Under the pieces are notes generated by a model. That model was not told the DNA's origin, did no database searches, and saw nothing but the letters and a program-made list of their open reading frames with translations. This document shows positions 28,939 to 37,818 of a DNA stretch of 64,000 nucleotides, in pieces. The translations under genes were made by a program, and so were the position numbers. This DNA is from CBDBND01 sp965262665 (lineage in GTDB: Bacteria; Pseudomonadota; Alphaproteobacteria; Rhodospirillales; Rhodospirillaceae): the NCBI GenBank assembly GCA_965262665.1, contig CBDHFR010000002.1, positions 124,001-188,000 on the forward strand, read 5' to 3'. Within the stretch, counting starts at the first letter, position 1. Every line of letters starts with the position of its first letter.

Positions 28939-30238
28939 AACAAATTTCTTTCCTAACCAGGAAAAACATGGAACAGACTGTCATCTATCTTCTCGATATT
29001 GATCAAGTGCTTTAACCCGACTAAGTCACCCATTTCTTTTAACCGGTTAGCGAGTTCCTGACTATCCAATGTAAATTTCTGGATCTATTCTGGCCGCCTA
29101 TCAACTTTGACCCAGGGGTGATCTTGCAAAGGACTCCAAGAAAAATCTGGTGTACCCGTTCCTCCGGCACGCTCTAAGCAGGACACGATATCATTCGCGA
29201 TGCGTGCTGCAGAATGACCTTGACCATACCCTTCATAAGCATCTGCCAAACGATCTTCGTGATTGGAAACCAGTGTTATTGGCCCACCCTCATGTTCAAA
29301 GAACGCAGTAAGCGCCGCCGCCGCTTCTTGCCAAGATTCAACAACGGCATTGACTGAATTAGACAGTAAATAGTTCTGTTGATGACTATTGGGCCGAGGG
29401 GTAATGCTCAGAGCCGGCACGCCAAGTACGGCCGCTTCTGTTCCGGTTGAACAAGACGTATGAATCACGACGTCTGCTCCCAAAGTCCACGGCACATGTG
29501 AACTGTCCTTTACGACTACAATATTGTTGTACATGTCAAATCGGGGAGTCCAATAGGAAGGATCCTCTGCAGGATGGGGACGGATGACAATGGTCCGGTC
29601 AGGAAAACGTTCCACCGCGCAAGCAATGGTTCGCTCAAGCTCATCCAAATTGGCCCTTTCCCATTCAACCGTGGCTTCATAAGTGGCTAAGCTTTTCGGG
29701 TCATCCAAATTCAATCGCCCAGTTCGAATGAGGATTTGCTTTGTATCCTCACTGGCATTCCAAATCGAATTAACCCAGCCAAAATTCGTATTGAATAGAA
29801 TGTACGGGCCGTATTGATCGCGATTTTGTTTTGCTTTCTCAGCAACAGCCTCGTACCCTCATGACGACAAAAGGTCAATCTGCGGGTTCCCTGTAACCTC
29901 AATATTACTGGCAAAATTCGGGTATTGCGTCCTAACGATCTGAGCATGGCGTTCACTTTGAGCATAAAAACGATCCAATACGCGAGAGGCAGTTTCCCCC
30001 ATTCCGGTTTGGAAACAGATATCGGAGGCACACGCCAGGACCTCTTCATCGCTTGCAGTGACGATATGTCCGGCGTCTTTGGCGTCAATCATGTGGGTCG
30101 CTTGAATTTCATTTACCGTCTTGAACAGGAACGCTCCTTTCGGAACGTTGAAAATATTCTTAGACAGCGACCGTTGCTGACCAATAATGACGTGGAGATC
30201 ACGCTTTAAAGCTTCCGCAGTGACAATGAGTCTCGGAT

Positions 30239-31318
30239 CTAGTGGATTGATTCCAACGTTTGGAACCCTCTGTTTCGTGCGGCGATGATATGATCGGGGT
30301 CGGCTTTCCAGATCAAGGGTTTTGGGTTTGCGTCATTGTATTCGCGGACAAAGCGGTTGATGGCGGCCTGAAGGTCGACGACGGATTGGAAGACGCCACA
30401 CTTGAGCCCGCGCCGCGTGAGTTTGGCGAAGAAGCCCTCGACGGCATTGAGCCACGAGCACGAGGTCGGCGTGAAGTGGAAGGTCCAGTGTGGATGGCGG
30501 GCGAGCCAGGCGCGGACCTTGTCCTTCTTGTGCGCAGCGTAGTTGTCGAGGATGACGTGGACGGCCTTGTCCGTCGGCACCTCGCGCTCGATGCGGTTGA
30601 GGAAGCGGATGAACTCCTGATGGCGGTGGCGCTGCATGTTCTGTGCGATGACCGTACCGTCCAGCACGTTGAGCGCGGCGAACAGCGTCGTCGTGCCATG
30701 CCGTTTGTAATCATAGGTCATCGTACCGGCGCGGCCCTTCTTCATCGGCAGGCCGGGTTGGGTGCGGTCGAGAGCCTGGATCTGCGACTTCTCATCAACC
30801 GACAGCACCACGGCATGGGCCGGCGGGTCGACATACAAGCCGACGATATCCGTGAGCTTCTCGGCAAAGGCGGGATCATTGGAGAGCTTGAAGTGCCGCC
30901 AGCGGTGCGGGCTGAGGCCATGGGCCTTCCAGATCGCCTGGACCGCCGCCGCCGCGACGCCAGCAACCTTCGCCATCGCGCGCAGCGTCCAGTGGGTCGC
31001 CTCGTGCGGCGGCGCTTGCTGGGTCAGGCGGACGATCTCGGCGACGCGCTCCGGCGGGATCGGCGCTTTGCCAGGCGGACGGGACTTGTCGCGAAGCAAG
31101 CCGTTGACACCCTCGTGCATGAACCGCTCCTGCCAGCGCCACACGCAGGTCTTGGACTTGCCGGTCTCGCGCATGATCGCCGAAGTGCCGAGCCCCGCGT
31201 CGGTCTTCAGGATGATCCGCGCCCGCCAGAGGTGTTTCTGCGCGCTCTTCGGGTCCGCGACGATCGCTTGCAATCGCTGACGGTCGCCAGACGTGACAGT
31301 AAAATGGATGCCGGTACG
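30239..31318 (-). CDS. IS630-family transposase
   Basis: The protein of about 359 residues, starting at MRTGIHFTVTSGDRQRLQAI, has an N-terminal HTH (TSAIMRETGKSKTCVWRWQE) and a complete DDE core: VVLSVDEKSQIQALDRTQPG, VHVILDNYAAHKKDKVRAWL and PTSCSWLNAVEGFFAKLTRR. All three acidic residues are present, so it may be active. An upstream in-frame start at 31348 is possible. The stop codon is formed by the left inverted repeat. Confidence 0.9.
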   Translation of the reverse strand, partial: RTGIHFTVTSGDRQRLQAIVADPKSAQKHLWRARIILKTDAGLGTSAIMRETGKSKTCVWRWQERFMHEGVNGLLRDKSRPPGKAPIPPERVAEIVRLTQQAPPHEATHWTLRAMAKVAGVAAAAVQAIWKAHGLSPHRWRHFKLSNDPAFAEKLTDIVGLYVDPPAHAVVLSVDEKSQIQALDRTQPGLPMKKGRAGTMTYDYKRHGTTTLFAALNVLDGTVIAQNMQRHRHQEFIRFLNRIEREVPTDKAVHVILDNYAAHKKDKVRAWLARHPHWTFHFTPTSCSWLNAVEGFFAKLTRRGLKCGVFQSVVDLQAAINRFVREYNDANPKPLIWKADPDHIIAARNRGFQTLESIH

Positions 31319-31392
31319 CATCGCACAGACTCGCATGACACCGCACAATACGGAATCCCAAAGCGGACCCTTTCGTTCCGGTCAATCCACTA
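30240..31392 (-). mobile_element. complete IS630-family element (type A copy 1)
   Basis: The element is about 1150 bp with terminal inverted repeats starting GTGGATTGA (GTGGATTGATTCCAACG left, GTGGATTGACCGGAAC right, read inward). A TA dinucleotide is duplicated at 30240–30241 and 31391–31392, as expected for IS630. It is inserted after codon ~16 of the surface carbohydrate gene. A partial copy with the same left end lies at 61665. Confidence 0.88.
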
Positions 31393-31434
31393 GGACTCGA
31401 ACCTTCAACTCACCTGAAATATAGAGAACTGGGT

Positions 31435-32143
31435 TCATGAACTATTTTTGTGCGACTCATCAGCGTAATAGTTGAGGAGATCAATGTCTTCCGGTGTATC
31501 AAGATCGATAGAGCGCACCTGCGGCATGAGGTAACCACGCAAACCTGGTCCATACAATGACTGCGTTTTCAAAAATGCAGAGACACTCACGGCGTATGTC
31601 GAACCATTGCCAAAAACGTATTCAGATACGTCCTGTGAATTGCATTCAATAAGCTCCGGCCAAATGGGTGTCAACATTTCGTCTTGAAATTTAAGCGCCT
31701 GATGCACCGGCCGGTCGCTTTTGCATACCGCCATTGCAAAGTCGCATTCAACTGGTTTTAACAAGTCCATTACACCGATGATGTCGGCAGCCCGTCCGCA
31801 ACGGTGCGGTCGCGTAGAGACAAGCCAGAATGTCCCACGTGTGACCCTGCTTCTCCTCCTGTTGTAGTACGTAAATAAGGACTGGCGCGGTCGGTACTGC
31901 GTTGTCCGCTAAAGAAACGTCGCGTTTAAAAGGTGAAGCACCGGACTTTATTGCTACTTCCAATATGTCCTGGTCATCAGAGGTAACAACGATTTTCTCA
32001 AATCGACCGGTCTCAAGCGCTGCTTCGATCGTATGAACGATCATTGGTTTGCCTCTAAAAGGAATGAGGGCTTTACCTGGAAGTCGCTTCGATCCGCTCC
32101 GGGCTGGAATAATCGCGATTGATCGCAACGGTCCATTCACCAT
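31435..32143 (-). pseudogene. pseF: pseudaminic acid cytidylyltransferase, frameshifted
   Basis: The N-terminal part (32143 down to ~31795) has the nucleotidyltransferase start IAIIPARSGSKRLPGKALIP, GKPMIVHTIEAALETG and IVVTSDDQDILEVAIKSGA. At about 31796–31800 one extra G in a GGG run shifts the frame; the correct continuation, AADIIGVMDLLKPVECDFAM, is read one base over and ends RSIDLDTPEDIDLLNYYADE. The full product would be about 235 residues, normal for PseF/NeuA CMP-sugar synthetases. The lesion is in a short homopolymer, so sequencing error cannot be excluded. Confidence 0.82.
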
Positions 32144-32324
32144 CGTCTAAATCCGCCAAGGTCTTGGGATGAGGGTTGTATCAGGGGCATTACAATCAAT
32201 CAATGAATGGAATGAAGCACTTGCAGATCATCCCAGTTCCCGATCATCTAAACATATCTGATTAGATTCAAGGGATAGACCCCCATGCCATCGTCTTTTG
32301 CCCCACTGGACCGGAACTCGATGC

Positions 32325-33326
32325 TCTGCGAAATCTCGTCGATAACGAGAGCGTTCTGGTGACGGGGGGACTGGATCATTTGGGCAAGCTTTTGTTCGCA
32401 AACTCCTCTCAACCGCCAAGCCGCGCCGTTTGATCGTTTTTTCGCGAGACGAATTCAAACAGTCTGAAATGTAAAGCCAGAATGACCTGAGTGAGCGAAG
32501 AGATGTCAGATACTTTACAGGAGATGTTAGAGATCAGGACCGCCTTGAACTAGCTTTACAAGATGTTGATGTGGTTATTCATGCGGCAGCCATGAAACAG
32601 GTTGCGACAGCTGAATACAATCCATTCGAATGCATTCACACAAACGTCATTGGTGCCGAAAATATTGTAAGGGCATCACTACAAACGAATGTGAAAAAGG
32701 TGCTCGCTTTGTCTACAGACAAAGCAGTCAATCCAGTGAATCTGTATGGAGCTAGCAAACTAGCAGCGGATAAAATATTTGTCTCTGCCAATCATTTAAG
32801 CGTAAGCGAGGGGACCCGGTTCGCGGTAGTCCGGTACGGCAATGTCGCAGGTTCACGCGGTAGTGTGGTTCCCTTGTTTAAGCGGCTTGTCGCTGATTCT
32901 GCTGATCATATTCCCATCACCGATCCTCGAATGACCCGGTTCTGGACCACCTTGGATCAGATGTGTGACTTTGTGTTGTCCTCTCTGGTGCGTATGGAAG
33001 GCGGCGAAATCTTTGTCCCGAAGATTCCAAGCGTCAAAATCACGGATCTAGCTGAAGCCATCACTCCAGGAATTGAACAGAGAACAATTGGCATACGGCC
33101 TGGTGAAAAGTTGCACGAAGCGCTGATTTCTGAAGATGAAGGTCATCTAACCAAGGAATTTGACGACTATTTTGCCATTGAACCGGCGTTTGACGCTTTG
33201 TTTGGGGCGAAAAGAGAAAAACCATTGGCCGGCAGGTCGATGCCAGAACGATTCTCATATGTCAGCGATACGAATACGTCATGGTTGGATATTGCGGCGC
33301 TGCGCGATTTACACGCTCCTGACTGA
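32325..33326 (+). pseudogene. pseB: UDP-GlcNAc 4,6-dehydratase / 5-epimerase, frameshifted and with a stop codon
   Basis: Reading LVDNESVLVTGG from about 32340, one base is missing from the GGN codon near 32368, after which the frame gives TGSFGQAFVRKLLSTAKPRR and LIVFSRDEFKQSEM. A TAA at 32472–32474 interrupts EM-stop-SQNDLSERRDVRYF; beyond it the frame is open to 33326 with VIHAAAMKQVATAEYNPFEC, ALSTDKAVNPVNLYGASK and RYGNVAGSRGSVVPLF. This is the PseB/FlaA1 SDR family. A CAA-to-TAA change would explain the stop. Without repair only a C-terminal piece from 32571 could be made, lacking the NADP-binding loop. Confidence 0.85.
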
Positions 33327-33340
33327 AACTGGGTAAAACA

Positions 33341-34545
33341 GTGACCAAGGATAAACCCGCCTACCTTCCATATGGTCACCAATGGATTGACGCGACCGAC
33401 ATAGAGTCCGTCATCCAGGCACTTTCAGATGACTGGATTACAACTGGTCCACGGGTTGACGCCTTTGAGCGTGCAGTCGCGGACTTTACCGGTGCCAACC
33501 ATGGCGTTGCCGTCTCGTCTGGAACCGCCGCGCTTTATTGTGCCTGCCAGGCAGCCGGTCTGGTGGAAGGGGACGAAGCTGCCGTGTCTGTTCTGTCCTT
33601 TGAGGCGACAGCAAATGCGGTGCGCCTGACTGGAGCAGAAGTCCGCTTCACAGATATAGACTCACAGACCTGGGGCATGTCGGCCGAAACGTTAACACCG
33701 GTCTTCTCTGAGAAAACCAAAGCCGTCTTGCCGGTAGATTTTGCCGGGCAGCCCTGTGATTGGGACCAACTGACTGATTGCATATCAGAACGGGGCATTG
33801 TTTCCGTCGCCGACGCAGCCCATGCCATCGGTGCTGCGTATAAAGGCCGGGCTGTGGGATCCATGGCGGATATGACGTGTTTTTCGTTTCATCCGGTGAA
33901 AACAATAACCACCGCTGAAGGGGGAATGATCGTTACCAATTCTGACGCCTATGCCGCAGAACTGAGGCGATTACGAAACCATGGCTTGGTAAGGAGTGGT
34001 GCAGACTTCTTGGGAACTGATGAGGTTATTGGGGGAGGAGACCCAGCCAATGGTCCAGCGCCTTGGTACTATGAAATCCATGAACCCGGTCTGAATTGCC
34101 GCATATCAGATCTACAGTGCGCTCTAGGTTTGAGCCAAATCCAACGCCTACCCGCGTTTATTACCCGGCGCCAAGAACTCGCTGCGTACTACACCAAAGC
34201 TTTTGCTGAAACCGAGCTTTTGAAAACGCCGACATTGTCTCCGGATCGGGAGAGCGCTTGGCATCTCTACGTAATCCGTCTCAATTTGAGCGCCCTGATG
34301 GTTAGCCGCCGCAAATTTTTAAAGAACTGCAGTTTCGGGGTTTAGGGGTGCAGGTGCACTACATTCCCCTTCATCTTCATCCCTATTACGCGCAACGATA
34401 CGGTCACAAACGGGGTGACTTTCCCGCTGCCGAAGCATATTACGATGAAGCGATCACCTTGCCATTGTTTCCCGCCATGACGTATGAAGACGCCAAACGG
34501 GTGGCAAACACCGTTCTTGACGTATTGACAGCCGTTAAGCGCTGA
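33341..34545 (+). pseudogene. pseC: UDP-4-amino-4,6-dideoxy-L-altrosamine transaminase, frameshifted
   Basis: A DegT/DnrJ/EryC1-type PLP aminotransferase. The intact N-terminal 325 residues include YLPYGHQWIDATDIESVIQA, AVSSGTAALYCACQAAGL, VADAAHAIGAAYKGRAVGSM and the PLP lysine in CFSFHPVKTITTAEGGM. Near 34314–34320 a run of A and T (CAAATTTTTAAAG) has lost one base; RRKFLKNCSFGV stop replaces the expected RRKIFKELQFRGLGVQVHYI, and the remaining C-terminus continues in the next frame to 34545. It follows pseB by 14 bases. The short loss is near the C-terminus but removes the last ~75 residues. Confidence 0.85.
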
Positions 34546-34557
34546 ACCGCGCTTTAT

Positions 34558-35424
34558 TCAAAGATACGCTGCAGTCTCGAAATATTGTTCTGTCATTTCG
34601 CGCCATTCAGGCACGTCATTGAAAATGCCGTGATAGCCGTCGCTCATATAGGTTATCCAATACAAGCCGCTATGGGTGGTCACCGGGCCATGGTAAATAC
34701 CGGGTGGCCTGGATAAATAATGATCCTTCGACAAAACAATGCCGACTTTTTTGTCGTCTTTGTTCTTTGTGTCGTAGGTATAGCCGATATAGCAATCGCC
34801 TGAGATGAGATACAGACACTCATTGTGCGGATGCACTTCCGTACCCGGGTCTATAAAACCTGGGGCCTGAGCAACGAGAGCGATTTGCTCTTCAGGGTCC
34901 TTATCCCAGCGCAACACTTTAACGAAAACGCCTGCTGGTCGTGTAGGTTTGCCTGTATCCGGATCGATGAAGGTGGATTTTTCGACCATCTCCTTCATGG
35001 GATCTTCCCAAGGGATATCCCAGGTCTTTTCATTGGGGCGGTACCGGTCTAACTCGGCACCCTCTTTGTGATCATCGGACCGTGTAAAATCATAAGGCGC
35101 ACCATAGAAAATCAGCGCCCGGCAGCCTTTTTCTGACGAAATAGGTCCATAGGCCACACCCTTGGGTATGAAGGTATAGCAGCCAGAAATCATGCGCTCA
35201 TTGCCATGGGTTAGGTCACCCTCAAGGATATAGATATCTTGGGACGCAGAGCAAAAACCGCGCGGGTTGCTCCAACCGGCAGGGACCTCGGCAACCATGT
35301 GGCCGCCGCCAGAATCACTGTTGAGCGAAATCGTGCGCTGCTGAATACCCGCCTCGAAATCTCCCTTGAGGGGTTCCAGCGGCTTCGTACTGACGTCTAA
35401 TCCATCTTCTCGGCTTACCGGCAT
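34558..35424 (-). CDS. bicupin protein
   Basis: The 288-residue protein has two cupin domains. The first is centred on IYILEGDLTHGNERMISGCY, the second on IDPGTEVHPHNECLYLISGD, in which HPHNE gives the metal-binding His/His/Glu pattern. It resembles DUF4437-like bicupins but I cannot assign the reaction. It is downstream of and cotranscribed with an alpha/beta hydrolase and an acetoacetate-decarboxylase-like gene, suggesting a small catabolic pathway. Confidence 0.68.
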   Translation of the reverse strand: MPVSREDGLDVSTKPLEPLKGDFEAGIQQRTISLNSDSGGGHMVAEVPAGWSNPRGFCSASQDIYILEGDLTHGNERMISGCYTFIPKGVAYGPISSEKGCRALIFYGAPYDFTRSDDHKEGAELDRYRPNEKTWDIPWEDPMKEMVEKSTFIDPDTGKPTRPAGVFVKVLRWDKDPEEQIALVAQAPGFIDPGTEVHPHNECLYLISGDCYIGYTYDTKNKDDKKVGIVLSKDHYLSRPPGIYHGPVTTHSGLYWITYMSDGYHGIFNDVPEWREMTEQYFETAAYL

Positions 35425-35450
35425 GGCTTTGTCCTCTCTTGGCCACAGCC

Positions 35451-36281
35451 CTACGGGTGTTGGTTCAAATAATTAATGAGCAACCCGCAGGTTTCTTCTG
35501 GATTGGTGATCATACAATAAGTACTGCCCGCGCCTTTGACAGCTTGCACTTCCGCGTCGGGCTTGAGTGCCAGAAAATCCCCTATCAGTCTATCGAAGCT
35601 GGCCGATTCCATAGACTCTTCTTCATTCAGGGCACTTTCATTGCCCATTAGCAAAAGTGTTGGGCATTGAATGCGAGGTACGTCACTGGTCAAGTCAATG
35701 GCCGACAAGGTCTCCATGAGTTCTTTCATGGTCGTCATATTGACGTTTGCTTCATAGTTGGGCGCTGCCCATTTCTCATAGGTAAAGTGTTTCTCGCCGT
35801 ACAATGTTTCGGGAGTCAGAACAACGCCGGCAAAAACGCGGGACAGTTGGGTGATACCGAATACATGGGCCACCCAGTAGGCGGCATGGAACACATTCCG
35901 CCAATAATCATCCACTTTGTAATAGGGGTAGGTGACGAGTGTCTTCATTCGGTCGGGATATTTTGAGGCAAACCGAATGCCTATGGGGGTACTGGTCGAC
36001 GTACACCAGATACTGGCCTTATCAATGCCGGCGGCATCCAAAACTGCACGCAGGTCCTCGACCCAACCTTCCAGGGTCAGGGGCTCTGTCAACGACCAGT
36101 CAGATTTACCGCTACCCCGGTAATTCCAATGAATGGTCTGAATTCCTGCCGCGTGGAGGATTTCATTGCAAAAATCGAATTGATTGTGAAGCAAAGCAAA
36201 TCCGCCAATAAGGACCAGAGGGTGACCTTCACCTTTAACCTCGTACCAAAGCTTCACACCGTTCCTGAAGGTTTCAGACAT
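35451..36281 (-). CDS. alpha/beta hydrolase-fold protein with atypical active site
   Basis: A 276-residue protein, started at the ATG at 36281 (SETFRNGVKLWYEVKGEGHP), seven bases after the upstream stop. The fold is clear: LVLIGGFALLHNQFDFCNEI, IHWNYRGSGKSDWS and CPTLLLMGNESALNEEESME. The nucleophile elbow reads WCTSTSTPIG instead of GxSxG, and the position of the catalytic histidine reads GAGSTYCMITNPEE where GAGHxxxxExPE is usual. It may therefore be non-hydrolytic or use different chemistry. Confidence 0.75.
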   Translation of the reverse strand: MSETFRNGVKLWYEVKGEGHPLVLIGGFALLHNQFDFCNEILHAAGIQTIHWNYRGSGKSDWSLTEPLTLEGWVEDLRAVLDAAGIDKASIWCTSTSTPIGIRFASKYPDRMKTLVTYPYYKVDDYWRNVFHAAYWVAHVFGITQLSRVFAGVVLTPETLYGEKHFTYEKWAAPNYEANVNMTTMKELMETLSAIDLTSDVPRIQCPTLLLMGNESALNEEESMESASFDRLIGDFLALKPDAEVQAVKGAGSTYCMITNPEETCGLLINYLNQHP

Positions 36282-36288
36282 CGTTTTT

Positions 36289-37122
36289 CTATCCTTCTTG
36301 AGCCAAATAGTCATGGACGACTTTAATACCCATTAGATTGAACCCCATTGGCAGAACATAGCCGCCTAGGACTTCGGTTGGCTGTATCGGCAATAATTCT
36401 TCATTTTCGTCATCACCAAATCGCAATGTCGCAGGACCTTTGCGAATCTCACCGAATTGAGTGCCTTCCATGACCATCTGGCACAGATCATGGACATCGG
36501 GTTGACCCTTGGGCGGATAGCGAACTTCCGGGAAATGCCGCTCACAGGTCAGCGGAAGGTTGTTGGTGTAGAACGCCATATCGCCGATGTCGATAACGTC
36601 CTCGGGGTCTATCGAGAAGGTCACAATGCGCTGACCATTGCGGCTGGCCCATCTGGAGATATGAGTGCCGATAGCTCCGGTCTGCGGAGATCCCGTAACG
36701 CTGAGAAGGGGATGAGTCTTGGTTTCATCGATTTCCGCCAGCTTAGAGCACGCGCCGAGAAACCAGCTCATGACAACTAACCAATCCCGGTCACACCACT
36801 GAAAGGCGGAGAGCATCGTATTCTGGCCCTCCAGTTTGCTCGGCACGCCAATGACCACCACGTTGTAATGGGATTGCGCCGGATTGATCCTGGTCTCAGC
36901 CCCGTCTTCATCGGGATAGACGCCAAAGTGCACGCTCCACAGGAACGCTTCGTCTGGCTTATCTGCCGGGGTAAGGGGGGGGGGCAAAAGTCCGCTCAAG
37001 GCTTCCGGATCCGCTTTGAAATGCACCACGTAGAGATCGCCGGCAAAACGCCACGGCAACGCAGGAACCAATGATGCCTGGCCCAGAGGGGTAAATGGTC
37101 GACTGAAACCTTTGGGTGCCAA
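36289..37122 (-). CDS. acetoacetate decarboxylase-family protein
   Basis: A 277-residue protein with PWRFAGDLYVVHFKADPEAL near the start, SHYNVVVIGVP and SWFLGACSKLAEIDETKTHP. The lysine in SKLAEI is in the position of the Schiff-base lysine of acetoacetate decarboxylase (usual KK). The C-terminal QPTEVLGGYVLPMGFNLMG also fits. It is the first gene of a three-gene minus-strand unit with the hydrolase and bicupin. The substrate is unknown; a beta-keto acid is the family expectation. Confidence 0.78.
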   Translation of the reverse strand: MAPKGFSRPFTPLGQASLVPALPWRFAGDLYVVHFKADPEALSGLLPPPLTPADKPDEAFLWSVHFGVYPDEDGAETRINPAQSHYNVVVIGVPSKLEGQNTMLSAFQWCDRDWLVVMSWFLGACSKLAEIDETKTHPLLSVTGSPQTGAIGTHISRWASRNGQRIVTFSIDPEDVIDIGDMAFYTNNLPLTCERHFPEVRYPPKGQPDVHDLCQMVMEGTQFGEIRKGPATLRFGDDENEELLPIQPTEVLGGYVLPMGFNLMGIKVVHDYLAQEG

Positions 37123-37188
37123 TTTCTGTCCCGGATATGGAGTAAAGGTGTTTGTCCGGACAAGAGTTTAGGCCAATTTAGAAGCCAT

Positions 37189-37224
37189 AGAAAAGGAAAA
37201 ACCCGCCGCGTTTCCGCGACGGGC
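37189..37224 (-). terminator. rho-independent terminator
   Basis: A nine-base stem with one mismatch (37202–37210 with 37215–37223, loop TTTC) is followed on the minus strand by a T-rich run. It lies just downstream of the H1-like gene, which ends at 37252. Confidence 0.75.
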
Positions 37225-37251
37225 TTTGTGTCCTTAGGCCGAATTCAGCTT

Positions 37252-37515
37252 CTAGAGCTTCCGGGCTGCCGGACGACGCTTAGCTGCCTTACGCTTCGGC
37301 GCTTTACGCTTAGCTGCCTTCTTTTTCGCTTTGCGCTTCGGCGCTTTACGCTTAGCTGCCTTCTTTTTCGCTTTGCGCTTCGGCGCTTTACGCTTAGCTG
37401 CCTTCTTTTTCGCTTTGCGCTTCGGCGCTTTACGCTTAGCTGCCTTCTTTTTCGCTTTGCGCTTCGGCGCTTTGCGCTTAGTGGCTTTCTTCTTCGCTCT
37501 CTTCTTTACTGCCAT
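37252..37515 (-). CDS. histone H1-like Lys/Ala/Pro-rich DNA-binding protein
   Basis: A small 87-residue basic protein starting AVKKRAKKKATKRKAPKRKA and made mostly of a 14-residue repeat KRKAPKRKAKKKAA in four full copies plus a partial one, ending KRRPAARKL. Such H1/AlgP-like tails bind DNA through charge and are predicted to be disordered. The ATG at 37515 is preferred; the frame is open further upstream. It has its own terminator and a palindrome upstream. A chromatin or nucleoid role is inferred from composition alone. Confidence 0.8.
   Translation of the reverse strand: MAVKKRAKKKATKRKAPKRKAKKKAAKRKAPKRKAKKKAAKRKAPKRKAKKKAAKRKAPKRKAKKKAAKRKAPKRKAAKRRPAARKL
37282..37486. repeat. 42-bp tandem repeat within the H1-like gene
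   Basis: The unit begins CGCTTCGGCGCTTTACGCTT and repeats four times with almost no divergence before a variant final unit. Near-identity at the DNA level, including silent positions, points to recent expansion or slippage, so copy number may vary between strains. Confidence 0.9.
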
Positions 37516-37734
37516 AGTATTTAGATCCCCTGCAGTGGTTAACAACAAATAGACGCCAAAAGGATAAACATCATACCATGTTGATGCGATTTTCGCACGC
37601 ATCAATGTAAAATTGATCTCACAGCCCCGATTCGGGTCTCAAGAGTCAAATGCGCGACAACGATATTTTTTTCAAAGCGGTGGCTTTTGAGTCACACCAT
37701 CGCAAACGCATAAACTAACCTATCGGTTCATAAA
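37516..37734. promoter_or_regulatory. upstream region of the H1-like gene with an inverted repeat
   Basis: No gene. At 37581–37605 the arms TTGATGCG and CGCATCAA form an inverted repeat with a 9-base spacer, 66 bases upstream of the H1-like start. It could be an operator or a hairpin in the leader. Nothing else is recognised. Confidence 0.4.
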
Positions 37735-37775
37735 AAAAGGCAAAAAAAAGTGCGCCGGAGTACGCCGGCGCACGG
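37735..37775 (-). terminator. rho-independent terminator of the methyltransferase gene
   Basis: A perfect nine-base stem, GTGCGCCGG (37750–37758) with CCGGCGCAC (37765–37773), is followed on the minus strand by a T-run read from the A-tracts at 37734–37749. It lies 45 bases after the stop at 37819. Confidence 0.88.
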
Positions 37776-37818
37776 CAATGACAAACTTGAAATTTACTTA
37801 GTTATACGATTCGTTCAT

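Larger units (their letters stand above)
29085..31438 (-). pseudogene. surface carbohydrate biosynthesis protein, split by an IS630 insertion and a TGA codon
   Basis: Removing the IS at 30242–31392 joins two open pieces. The start MNPVLYISGELKVRVL (ATG at 31436–31438, overlapping the pseF-like stop) continues across the TA target site into DPRLIVTAEALKRDLHVI. The frame runs to an in-frame TGA at 29859–29861 (NPQIDLLSS stop GYEAVAEKAKQN) and goes on in the same frame to 29085 with TIVIRPHPAEDPSYW and GADVVIHTSCSTGTEAAVLG. The latter segments are typical of GT-B-like surface carbohydrate or capsule proteins. Without damage it would be about 400 residues. It lies between pseI and pseF, so a glycosyltransferase role in nonulosonate glycosylation is likely. 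Confidence 0.8.

Noticed and set aside
30260..31393. Long plus-strand frame of 377 codons across the IS630 element
   Set aside because: It is the antisense of the transposase gene, has Arg/Asp-rich composition without motifs, and runs from one inverted repeat to the other.
37282..37486. CRISPR array
   Set aside because: The repeats are contiguous without spacers and encode an in-frame Lys/Ala protein.
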